A model generated the notes under the pieces. It was given only the letters and a program-made list of their open reading frames with translations, searched no databases and was not told the DNA's origin. A stretch of 24,972 nt of DNA, from NCBI GenBank assembly GCA_019594195.1, contig JAFDTP010000021.1:1-24972 (forward strand), written 5' to 3'. Below, piece after piece: positions 15,286-20,978 of this stretch; within the stretch, counting starts at the first letter, position 1, and the number at the start of each line of letters is the position of its first letter. Origin of the DNA: Thermoplasmata archaeon (GTDB lineage Archaea; Thermoplasmatota; Thermoplasmata; Halarchaeoplasmatales; Halarchaeoplasmataceae). The translations under genes and the position numbers were made by a program.

Positions 15286-15420
15286 TTGTTCAGATGTTAT
15301 ATCTGCAATGAAAAGGTCACCACCGACGTCGATACAGTCGGCATCCAATGTGAGAACTGCGGTGGCCGTGTATTTTACAAGGAAAGGCCCAATGTTAAGA
15401 AGGAATTGAAGGCCAGATAA
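15286..15420 (+). CDS. rpo12: DNA-directed RNA polymerase subunit Rpo12 (RpoP)
   Basis: A protein of only 44 residues with TTG start. It is one zinc ribbon with CYIC (Cys4/Cys7) and CENC (Cys22/Cys25), then GGRVFYKERP and a basic tail, the standard Rpo12/Rpb12 pattern. The subunit anchors the Rpo3/Rpo10/Rpo11 assembly platform of RNA polymerase. The start is fixed by GAGGAGGAA ahead of the TTG. It lies 3 bp after eL43 and 2 bp before pcc1, so all three are translated in close succession. Confidence 0.93.
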   Translation: MFRCYICNEKVTTDVDTVGIQCENCGGRVFYKERPNVKKELKAR

Positions 15421-15422
15421 AG

Positions 15423-15650
15423 ATGAAAAAGGCTACACTGGCCTTCTCAGATCTGGATTCGATAGATGCACTCGAGGCTCTAAAACCCGAAGCAGATGAG
15501 GGGATGAAGAGGGTCGATATCGAAATATCGATGGATCCGCCCGAGATCGATATAGATGCGGAAGACACCGGAGCATTGAGGGCGGCTTTGAACTCGTACC
15601 TAAGATGGTTAGACATCTCGGATAAGATCACTGATGAATATAATAAGTAG
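15423..15650 (+). CDS. pcc1: KEOPS complex subunit Pcc1
   Basis: A protein of 75 residues with the Pcc1/CTAG fold pattern: an LEALKPEADEG segment (residues 18-28), then IDIDAEDTGALRAALNSYLRWLDI. Pcc1 is the dimerisation subunit of KEOPS, which together with Kae1, Bud32 and Cgi121 makes t6A37 on ANN-decoding tRNAs. The tRNA-Thr(CGT) in this same window is a natural substrate class. The ATG lies 2 bp behind the rpo12 stop, a usual archaeal arrangement. Confidence 0.9.
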   Translation: MKKATLAFSDLDSIDALEALKPEADEGMKRVDIEISMDPPEIDIDAEDTGALRAALNSYLRWLDISDKITDEYNK

Positions 15651-15675
15651 ATAAAAACATAAGGAGGAAAAAAAC

Positions 15676-16044
15676 ATGTCGATGTCGCAAGAAGATGTAC
15701 AGAACGAAGTGGCGAAAGCACAGCAGCTTCAGCAGCAACTGCAGATGGTGATGCAGCAGAAACAACAGCTTGAAGAGAGAACTGAAGAACTAGAGATGGC
15801 TCTTGATGAGCTTGAAAGGATCGAAGAAGATACAGAGGTTTATCAGGAAGTTGGGGACATTCTAGTAAAAGTCGAAGATAACGAGGAGATGAAAGAGGAA
15901 CTTGAAGAGGAGAAAGAATCAGCAGACGTAAGATTGAAGTCATTGAAGAGTAAAGAAGAGAAACTTCAAGATCAATTTCAGGAACTGCAGCAGAAACTCA
16001 GCCAGCAGATGGGCGCAATGCAGCAGGGTTCTGGCGGACAGTAG
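15676..16044 (+). CDS. pfdB: Prefoldin subunit beta
   Basis: A protein of 122 residues with two long coiled-coil helices rich in Gln, Glu and Leu (residues about 5-45 and 70-115) flanking a short beta hairpin (TEVYQEVGDILVKVED). The hexameric alpha2-beta4 prefoldin captures unfolded proteins and passes them to the thermosome. AAGGAGG at 15661-15667 is a strong ribosome-binding sequence. The stop is directly followed by the ATG of the DHH phosphoesterase. Confidence 0.94.
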   Translation: MSMSQEDVQNEVAKAQQLQQQLQMVMQQKQQLEERTEELEMALDELERIEEDTEVYQEVGDILVKVEDNEEMKEELEEEKESADVRLKSLKSKEEKLQDQFQELQQKLSQQMGAMQQGSGGQ

Positions 16045-16977
16045 ATGGAAATCAAAAAGGATGAAGACATCCTGTTTTTGATCCATCAACACGCAGATCC
16101 TGACGCCTTAGGCAGTGCGTACTTTCTGCAGAAAAGATGGGGCGGAACTGTAGCTTCGCCTACCGGCCCTAACGGGACCGGAAAAAACCTTTTAACTTTT
16201 CTTGGATTAGAATTGAAAAAAGATATTGATATCGATGGATTCGATCGTATCTTTGTATTGGATACTCCCGACCCTGCACAACTAGAACCTTATAGTCTAC
16301 CTGAAAAAAAGAGATTTGTTATCGATCATCATAAGAATTCTTCATGGGATGAGGAGATATTATCAGATGATCGGACTTCGTGCTGCGAGATAGTCTATGA
16401 TCTCGTCGAGCCAGATGATTTGACAGAAAAAGAGGGGGTCGGACTGATAGCCGGCATCCTGACCGATACTTCATCGTTGAAAAGGGGTGATGCAAAAACT
16501 TTCAGTACACTTTCTGAAATCATGAAGTCATCCGGCGTATCCCTTGACAGAGTCAGATCTGTCCTTTTCGAGCGCAGGTCTTACTCAGAAAAGATAGCTA
16601 GATTGAAAGGAGCAAAGAGAGCTACACACCACGAGGTGAACGGATTTATAATAGCTACTACAAATATAGGTGCATTTGAAGGCTCGGTCTCTAGTTATCT
16701 TTTGGAAGGCGGTGCTGATATCGCCTTCAGCGGGTCTGAAAAAGATGAATCTTTCAGGATATCAGGCAGAGCTGATAATGAAATAGTAGAACAAGGTTTA
16801 GATATCGGAGGGATATTCCAAGTTCTATCAAAAGAAGACGTTGATGTTTCTGGAGGAGGTCATCCTGGTGCTGCAGTTTTGACTGGTGAAGGTGCACTAA
16901 AAACATACTTGGATAAGTGTATCGAAAGGGTATATAACGAGATAGATGAAAGAGGCTTGGGAAAGCAAAAGGATTGA
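16045..16977 (+). CDS. DHH/DHHA1 phosphoesterase
   Basis: A protein of 310 residues. The DHH motifs are visible in order: HQHADPDALGS (14-24), VLDTPDP (71-77), VIDHHK (92-97) and ILTDTSSL. The C-terminal DHHA1 domain carries GGGHPGAA. Such enzymes are Mn-dependent phosphodiesterases or exonucleases, including NrnA oligoribonucleases and pAp phosphatases; archaeal members behind prefoldin beta are common, with uncertain substrates. Given the exosome genes upstream, degradation of short RNA fragments left by the exosome is an attractive but unproven role. It starts right at the prefoldin stop and ends 1 bp from tyrS, which converges. Confidence 0.92.
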   Translation: MEIKKDEDILFLIHQHADPDALGSAYFLQKRWGGTVASPTGPNGTGKNLLTFLGLELKKDIDIDGFDRIFVLDTPDPAQLEPYSLPEKKRFVIDHHKNSSWDEEILSDDRTSCCEIVYDLVEPDDLTEKEGVGLIAGILTDTSSLKRGDAKTFSTLSEIMKSSGVSLDRVRSVLFERRSYSEKIARLKGAKRATHHEVNGFIIATTNIGAFEGSVSSYLLEGGADIAFSGSEKDESFRISGRADNEIVEQGLDIGGIFQVLSKEDVDVSGGGHPGAAVLTGEGALKTYLDKCIERVYNEIDERGLGKQKD

Positions 16978-16978
16978 T

Positions 16979-18013
16979 TCATCCTTCTTCAGGATATGCT
17001 TTCTTGATCAACTCTTCTTTTCCTTCGAATCTGTTCCTTATCGGCTCCAATATATCTATCAACTCTCTTGCTAGAGCTTCTTTAAGATCCTGTGGGTGCA
17101 GATCTCCGGATAGATAATCATCCTCAACTTCTTGATATTCCTCGTAAACTAGATCCCCTCCCCATTTTTCTGGTCTTTCTATAACGAATTCCTTCCTTTC
17201 CGATTTCAAGACCGGCATCACCAGCATCTTAAGGTGTTCTAGCACGCCGTTGTCTTTTATTTCGCCCTGTGGACAGTAGGCGTCCATTATTTTTTCTCTC
17301 ACGATTTCTGGCTCATCCAGCAGATCTATCTTAGACCCCTTTACTGAGGCGCTCATCTTTCCTCCTGTGAGTCCAGTGAGCAGTGGAGCGAAAACACATA
17401 CCGGCTTTTTATGTCCAAAGTCCGGGAGTATTTCTCTGGAAAGCATGTATATCCCTCTCTGATCTATACCGCCGTATGCTACGTCCGCGTCGAGTGCGTG
17501 AACATCTTGGGTCTGGAGTAATGGGTAGAGGAACCCGCCCAATTTGGGATTATCTCCGTATCTGACCACTTCGGCCGCAGCTCTTTTGCATCTGTTCAAT
17601 GTTGTATCGGCTGACATCCTCAGCACGTTCAATAAGTAGTCCTCTTCAAGTTCGAATTCGCTCCCTTGGATAAAATCAAGATCGTTATAGTCAACGCCCG
17701 TGGCCTCCATCATCCCTTTTATGCATTCTTCGTAGTACTCGCTGCGTGCATCTAGAAGTTCGAAGGGGCTCTTCAGATCATCGAGATGGGCGTGTATATC
17801 CGCAAGTAGTACCGTGAATTCGAATCCTGCTCTCAAGAAATCAGCGATCTTCCTATGGGTTATAAAGTGGCCTGTGTGCATCTTTCCAGTAGGTGCGTCC
17901 CCGATATACGCTTTCGGTTTTTCCTTCTCTTTGAAGAGTTCAAATAACTCCTCTTCTGTGACCACTTCCTCTGTATTTCTTGTAACAAGTTCAACGCGCT
18001 CTTCTATATCCAT
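16979..18013 (-). CDS. tyrS: Tyrosine--tRNA ligase
   Basis: A protein of 344 residues, an archaeal class Ic synthetase. The HIGH-type motif is GKMHTGH (43-49), the binding-pocket Tyr36 lies in AYIGDAP, the central YPLLQTQDVHALDADVAYGGIDQR is typical of TyrRS (not TrpRS), and the KMSKS-type motif is KMSAS (219-223). The ATG lies about 25 nt from a TATA-like box, suggesting a leaderless mRNA. It is divergent from pgk and convergent with the DHH gene. Confidence 0.95.
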   Translation of the reverse strand: MDIEERVELVTRNTEEVVTEEELFELFKEKEKPKAYIGDAPTGKMHTGHFITHRKIADFLRAGFEFTVLLADIHAHLDDLKSPFELLDARSEYYEECIKGMMEATGVDYNDLDFIQGSEFELEEDYLLNVLRMSADTTLNRCKRAAAEVVRYGDNPKLGGFLYPLLQTQDVHALDADVAYGGIDQRGIYMLSREILPDFGHKKPVCVFAPLLTGLTGGKMSASVKGSKIDLLDEPEIVREKIMDAYCPQGEIKDNGVLEHLKMLVMPVLKSERKEFVIERPEKWGGDLVYEEYQEVEDDYLSGDLHPQDLKEALARELIDILEPIRNRFEGKEELIKKAYPEEG

Positions 18014-18031
18014 CGAATAGGTTGAATGAAT

Positions 18032-18045
18032 GATTATATGTAAAT
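18032..18045 (-). promoter_or_regulatory. TATA-like box of tyrS
   Basis: Minus-strand TTTACATATAATCA is centred about 25 nt from the tyrS ATG (18013), consistent with a leaderless transcript. Confidence 0.5.
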
Positions 18046-18122
18046 CTTTGGTTTTTGGTTCTAGGTGGCGAAAACTGTTTTATTTAAAATATCGCAGGCT
18101 CGATCTTTCTCTTGTAAGTAAA

Positions 18123-18130
18123 ATTTATAT
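18123..18130 (+). promoter_or_regulatory. TATA box of pgk
   Basis: ATTTATAT is centred about 32 nt before the pgk ATG at 18159. The transcript would begin within a few bases of the start codon. No ribosome-binding sequence is seen, which also points to a leaderless or very short leader. Confidence 0.5.
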
Positions 18131-18158
18131 TGATAACCCTTAATCACGAAATGATAAG

Positions 18159-19409
18159 ATGGATGGAAATGGAGGGGAGATATTCTCCCTCGACGACTTC
18201 GATCTTACGGGAAAAACAATATTGCTGAGAGTCGATATTAATTCGCCTCTAGATCCTGAGTCTGGTAGGATATTGGACGATTACCGGATCAGAAGTCATC
18301 TCGAAACCATAAAGGAGCTTTCGGATACAAAATTGATTATCGTAGCTCATCAAAGCAGACCTGGGAATGATGATTTCACTACGATGGAACCTCATGCAGA
18401 AAGGATATCTAAACTGTTGAGGAAAAGGGTCGAATACGTTGATGGACTTTTTGATAAGAACGTTCTGAACAAGATAAGGAATATGTGGGAAGGTCAGATA
18501 CTTATCTTAGAGAACGCTAGATTTTATTCTGAAGAGACCTATTTGAAAGGTGTGAAGGATCAGGAGAAACAAAAAAATACTCATATCGTACAAAAACTCG
18601 CTCCGGAGATCGACTTTCACGTACATGATGCCTTCGCTGCGGCACACCGTGCTCAACCTACTCTTGTAGGCTTTTCTGACATGGTACCTTGTCTAGCAGG
18701 TAGGGTGATGGAAGAAGAGCTCGAAAATTTAGGAAAAGTGTACACCAAGGACGAAGGACCTAAAGTCGCATTTTTGGGCGGTATAAAAGCTGAGGACTCT
18801 ATCATTATATCTAAACATATGTTGGAAGAGGGAGATATAGATAAGATACTAACTGGCGGCGTGGTGGCCAACATCTTTCTGATGGCTGCCGGACATGAAT
18901 TGGGGAGCGGAAATAGAGAATTTTTGAAGGACGAATTCGGTGAATATGAAAAGCTTGTCCAGGAGGCAAAAGATGTTCTTGAGAGGTGGCCAAAAAAGAT
19001 AGAACTGCCGATAGACGTTGTTCTGAACCAGGATGGTGAGAGGAACGGTAAACCTTTAGATGAACTTCCATCTGAATATCCGATATTTGATGTTGGACTT
19101 GATACTATAATGGAGTACAAGAAGATCATCGAGGAGTCTGCCCTAGTGGTGGTCAACGGTCCTGCAGGAGCTTTCGAATTGGAAGAATTTTCGATAGGCA
19201 CTAAAGAGCTGTTCAGGAGTGTGGCTCAGTCTGACGCCTATTCCATCATCGGCGGCGGTCACAGCACAGCGGTACTTGAGAATCTCGGCCTTTCGGAAAA
19301 CATCGATCACATCTCTACAGGTGGTGGGTCATGCATCAATTTCTTGGCAGGAAGAGATCTCGCAGGTGTAGAGGCATTGAAGAGGTCATTTGAGTCATTT
19401 GCAGATTGA
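18159..19409 (+). CDS. pgk: Phosphoglycerate kinase
   Basis: A protein of 416 residues covering both domains. The N-terminal domain has LLRVDINSPLD (substrate-loop Asp/Asn), IIVAHQSRPG and ILENARFYSEE; the C-terminal nucleotide domain has VAFLGGIKAEDS, GGVVANIFL, VVNGPAGAFE and the GGGHSTAV glycine loop. It interconverts 1,3-bisphosphoglycerate and 3-phosphoglycerate with ADP/ATP, serving glycolysis or gluconeogenesis. The length is normal for archaeal enzymes. It is a single gene, with a stem and T-rich stretch soon after the stop. Confidence 0.96.
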   Translation: MDGNGGEIFSLDDFDLTGKTILLRVDINSPLDPESGRILDDYRIRSHLETIKELSDTKLIIVAHQSRPGNDDFTTMEPHAERISKLLRKRVEYVDGLFDKNVLNKIRNMWEGQILILENARFYSEETYLKGVKDQEKQKNTHIVQKLAPEIDFHVHDAFAAAHRAQPTLVGFSDMVPCLAGRVMEEELENLGKVYTKDEGPKVAFLGGIKAEDSIIISKHMLEEGDIDKILTGGVVANIFLMAAGHELGSGNREFLKDEFGEYEKLVQEAKDVLERWPKKIELPIDVVLNQDGERNGKPLDELPSEYPIFDVGLDTIMEYKKIIEESALVVVNGPAGAFELEEFSIGTKELFRSVAQSDAYSIIGGGHSTAVLENLGLSENIDHISTGGGSCINFLAGRDLAGVEALKRSFESFAD

Positions 19410-19432
19410 ACTGAAATGATCCATACTTATAG

Positions 19433-19450
19433 ACAAAAAATTTATTTTGT
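19433..19450. terminator. Hairpin downstream of pgk, possible terminator
   Basis: ACAAAA and TTTTGT arms (19433-19438 / 19445-19450) enclose a 6-nt A/T loop, 23 bp after the pgk stop. A/T-rich stems are weak, and archaeal termination mostly needs only T-runs. It may instead be the first member of the hairpin-rich region that follows. Confidence 0.3.
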
Positions 19451-19495
19451 AAGCGCCGTAACTCAATCTAGATCAAAACCCTGACACCTTAAGAG

Positions 19496-19546
19496 CCAAA
19501 AACTTTATGTTTTTGGTGAGTAGGTGGAATTTTGTGTAACAAAATT
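19496..19546 (+). repeat. Double-hairpin module copy 1 (upstream of tRNA-Thr)
   Basis: The first hairpin has arms CCAAAAAC and GTTTTTGG (19496-19503 / 19509-19516) with loop TTTAT. TGAGTAGGTG follows. The second hairpin has arms AATTTTG and CAAAATT (19528-19534 / 19540-19546) with loop TGTAA. The order matches the copies at 19696 and 20715: hairpin with CTTT in or at the loop, TGAG, then a TAGG/GGAATTT-type hairpin. Confidence 0.65.
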
Positions 19547-19550
19547 GCGT

Positions 19551-19588
19551 GGGAATAAAATTCCCCCTTTCACTCGATTAAAAATCTC
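19551..19588. repeat. Two further palindromes just upstream of tRNA-Thr
   Basis: GGGAAT-AAA-ATTCCC (19551-19565) is a perfect 6-bp hairpin. It is nearly identical to part of the hairpin at 20662-20680 (GGG-ATxAAATTCCC). It is followed by CAC-TC-GATT-AAA-AATC-TC-GTG, a symmetrical stem with a TC/TC internal mismatch that ends about 3 bp before the tRNA. They may belong to the same repeat family. Confidence 0.5.
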
Positions 19589-19593
19589 GTGAT

Positions 19594-19667
19594 GCCACCG
19601 TAGCTTAGCTGGCCAAAGCGATGGTTTCGTAAACCATAGAGCGCGGGTTCAAATCCCGCCGGTGGCT
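19594..19667 (+). tRNA. tRNA-Thr (anticodon CGT)
   Basis: A complete 74-nt cloverleaf. The acceptor stem is GCCACCG/CGGTGGC, the D arm GCTT/AAGC, the anticodon stem ATGGT/ACCAT with loop TTCGTAA giving anticodon CGT at positions 34-36, and the T arm GCGGG/CCCGC with TTCAAAT. Discriminator T73 is usual for archaeal tRNA-Thr. No intron is present and CCA is not encoded. It reads ACG codons. A second partial copy of its 3' end follows 18 bp downstream. Confidence 0.97.
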
Positions 19668-19668
19668 T
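19652..19668 (+). repeat. Direct repeat, left copy (tRNA 3' end)
   Basis: AATCCCGCCGGTGGCTT, the last bases of tRNA-Thr plus one, recurs exactly at 19746-19762. The 7 bases before it (GGGTTCA, 19645-19651) also recur, at 19686-19692. Duplicated tRNA 3' ends are the usual footprint of integrase-type attachment sites. Confidence 0.8.
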
Positions 19669-19685
19669 TTCTAAAATAAAAAAGA

Positions 19686-19762
19686 GGGTTCACGAACAAA
19701 TCTTTGATTTGTGAGCTGTAGGAATTTTACAAAAATTCCTGCAAGAATCCCGCCGGTGGCTT
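19686..19762 (+). repeat. Partial tRNA-Thr 3' end copy split by a 53-bp double-hairpin insertion
   Basis: GGGTTCA (19686-19692) and AATCCCGCCGGTGGCTT (19746-19762) together restore the 24-base tRNA segment 19645-19668 without a missing or extra base. The 53 bp between them (19693-19745) are exactly one double-hairpin module with short flanks. The simplest reading is that a second copy of the tRNA end (attachment-site remnant) was later hit by a module. It is not a functional tRNA. Confidence 0.7.
19696..19743 (+). repeat. Double-hairpin module copy 2 (inside the tRNA remnant)
   Basis: The first hairpin is ACAAATC-TTT-GATTTGT (19696-19712), followed by GAGCTG. The second has arms AGGAATTTT and AAAATTCCT (19720-19728 / 19732-19740) with loop ACA, extendable by TGT/GCA with one wobble. 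It has the same order and spacing as the copy at 20715, but the stem bases differ on both sides of each helix. Confidence 0.75.
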
Positions 19763-19885
19763 CGTATTTTCCAGCTCTTCTGAGTAAGAATCCTTCTTTG
19801 AGTTTTTTAAATTTTTGATCTTGAACAGGATATCGACTACGGCCTTTCTTGAAGTGTGAGACCGGCCTTCATCATACAAAAATGA
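19727..19885 (-). other. Open 52-codon frame, possible gene remnant
   Basis: The minus strand is open from 19885 to a stop at 19727-19729. It reads ...YDEGRSHTSRKAVVDILF and ...SKKDSYSEELENTKPP, a composition that looks coding. There is no ATG, and the frame runs through the tRNA remnant and half of a hairpin, so it is not an intact gene. It could be a worn fragment of an element gene or chance. Confidence 0.2.
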
Positions 19886-19928
19886 TTAGCATCTCTTTTG
19901 CCCCTATCAAACTAAATTATGGATAAGT

Positions 19929-19939
19929 CTATTAATAAC
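19929..19939 (+). promoter_or_regulatory. TATA-like box of the small membrane protein gene
   Basis: CTATTAATAAC lies about 30 nt before the ATG at 19968, with GAGGT (19957-19961) as the ribosome-binding sequence. Confidence 0.45.
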
Positions 19940-19967
19940 CATCAAAATGTTCGCTCGAGGTCTCGAT

Positions 19968-20396
19968 ATGACAGTTAGCGGATACATCCATATACTAGGT
20001 TTACCAGGATTTATAATCGGGCTTATCCTCGGTGGATTTTTAGGAGCTTACTATGGATGGAAAGAAGGGAACTTTATGGTTACCCATATAACTATCCTTG
20101 CCGCAGCGGTAACTGGTATTTTTGTGATACCCATCACTGGCTCCGCTTTTATAGCTGGAAGTTTAAGCGGAGGCGCTGTCGCTGCTTTAGTAGCTTTTTC
20201 ATATGAAAGATTTTCAAATGATGAGATCGGCTCGGAAATCTTGATGATCATAATATTGGGGGCTGCCTCCGCCGTCGGTGCTGTTTTCGTAGCGTCTCTC
20301 ATAAACTGGATGGGTGAGAATGTTATAGCTGCATATGTAGGATTGCTCATAGGGTTATTGGTCGGGATCGTTGTAGGGATTTCAATAAGTGAGTGA
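19968..20396 (+). CDS. Small glycine-rich membrane protein, function unknown
   Basis: A protein of 142 residues with about four to five hydrophobic helices and glycine-zipper patterns: GFIIGLILGGFLGAYYG near the N-terminus, ITILAAAVTGIFVIPITG, FIAGSLSGGAVAALVAF, then MIIILGAASAVGAVFVASL and a C-terminal YVGLLIGLLVGIVVGI. The one polar loop (YERFSNDEIGS) separates the halves. Small glycine-rich four-helix membrane proteins of unknown role are common in salt-loving archaea, but I cannot assign a family. The start is the ATG at 19968 because GAGGT precedes it with 6-nt spacing; an ATG at 19947 is in frame. It is isolated between hairpin clusters. Confidence 0.75.
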   Translation: MTVSGYIHILGLPGFIIGLILGGFLGAYYGWKEGNFMVTHITILAAAVTGIFVIPITGSAFIAGSLSGGAVAALVAFSYERFSNDEIGSEILMIIILGAASAVGAVFVASLINWMGENVIAAYVGLLIGLLVGIVVGISISE

Positions 20397-20431
20397 GAAA
20401 ATCATCGGAATTTGAGGAGCAGTCTACAACT

Positions 20432-20453
20432 ATTTTATATTTTTTTATAAAAT
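20432..20453. terminator. A/T hairpin behind the membrane protein gene
   Basis: A perfect 8-bp stem ATTTTATA/TATAAAAT (20432-20439 / 20446-20453) with a T6 loop lies 35 bp after the stop codon. It could serve as a terminator on either strand; it also resembles a TATA-rich promoter element. Confidence 0.4.
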
Positions 20454-20618
20454 CGAATCCTGAAGCACATATATATAAAAGACTTCAGTGTCCGGGGAAT
20501 ACTAGTCATATCTGGTATTGTTTTTATCGGGATTTTATGGGTGCTATTTTTAAAGGGAATGACCCCTAGAGGTGAGTTGGATGTGTTTTGTATTCTCTTG
20601 ATTCCTACTATTTTATAG
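20451..20618 (+). pseudogene. Broken small membrane-protein ORF without a start codon
   Basis: An open stretch of 55 codons. The readable part contains KDFSVRGILVISGIVFIGIL, then LKGMTPRGELDVFCILLIPT. This gives one complete transmembrane helix, a polar loop with MTPRGE, and the beginning of a second helix cut off by a TAG at 20616. No ATG, GTG or TTG precedes the first helix; the first usable codons (GTG 20541, ATG 20559) lie inside it or behind it. A TATA-like ATATATATAAAAG lies at 20468-20480. It looks like a two- or more-helix membrane protein that lost both ends. Protein-like composition is my main evidence. Confidence 0.4.
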
Positions 20619-20661
20619 CAAAAGACACGACATTTGTACTTTTTTGTGTCATTTACTCATT

Positions 20662-20708
20662 TCGGGTATCAAATTCCCGATGGCATAAGAATTTCTTGAA
20701 GAAATTCT
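20662..20708 (+). repeat. Double-hairpin module copy 3
   Basis: The first hairpin has TCGGG/CCCGA arms (20662-20666 / 20676-20680) with an inner AT/AT pair across a T/T mismatch and loop CAA. TGGCATA follows. The second hairpin has arms AGAATTTC and GAAATTCT (20688-20695 / 20701-20708) with loop TTGAA. The second hairpin keeps the GAATTT/AAATTC core of the other copies; the first is more diverged, so membership is less certain. Confidence 0.55.
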
Positions 20709-20714
20709 CATTCA

Positions 20715-20767
20715 CTTAGAAAATCTTTGATTTTCTGAGGGTCATAGGAATTTGTGTTAAATTCCTA
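20715..20767 (+). repeat. Double-hairpin module copy 4
   Basis: The first hairpin is AGAAAATC-TTT-GATTTTCT (20718-20736), extendable outward by CT/AG. GAGGGTCA follows. The second hairpin has arms TAGGAATTT and AAATTCCTA (20745-20753 / 20759-20767) with loop GTGTT. It is the closest relative of the copy inserted in the tRNA remnant (19696-19743). Confidence 0.75.
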
Positions 20768-20978
20768 CGGTCCTAGGAAAGTGACCTTTTCTAAAAGATG
20801 TCACGAGTTCCACTATATTTGTTATATCATCGGTCGATTTTGGTTAAGGAGGCGTTAGCGTTAATAATGAAATAGATGAATCCTCCGACAGGTTTGGCAA
20901 ATCGATTAAACTGATCTCAGAGATGGTAGTCTTCTAAGTCGATATTTGTGGTATCTTGCCATTATTCTAAGAGGCAGA

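Larger units (their letters stand above)
20619..20978. other. Non-coding, palindrome-rich stretch
   Basis: No gene is visible. 20624-20804 is a chain of hairpins: GACAC/GTGTC (20624-20628 / 20646-20650), two double-hairpin modules (20662-20708 and 20715-20767), TCCTAGGA (20771-20778) and GTGAC/GTCAC (20781-20785 / 20800-20804) with an inner CTTT/AAAG. 20805-20978 has only a weak GGAGG/CCTCC pair and no recognisable RNA. Confidence 0.55.

Noticed and set aside
15395..15943. Minus-strand 182-residue open frame
   Set aside because: It covers pcc1 and prefoldin beta on the other strand and has low-complexity Leu/Ser composition.
18653..19201. Minus-strand 182-residue open frame
   Set aside because: It is antisense to pgk, whose frame shows all family motifs; the Ser/Pro-rich product is a mirror of acidic coding.
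19686..19762. Second tRNA gene with an intron
   Set aside because: Only the T-arm half and acceptor 3' strand are present; no 5' half, D arm or anticodon lies upstream, and the insertion point in the T-loop has no bulge-helix-bulge pattern that I can see.
19433..20804. CRISPR-like array
   Set aside because: The repeated hairpins are not identical, spacing is irregular, spacers are only a few bases, and no cas gene is near.
20890..20960. Short basic peptide on the minus strand (MARYHKYRLRRL...)
   Set aside because: Only 18 codons, no ribosome-binding sequence, and it lies in the trailing region of the secreted-protein gene; chance is likely.
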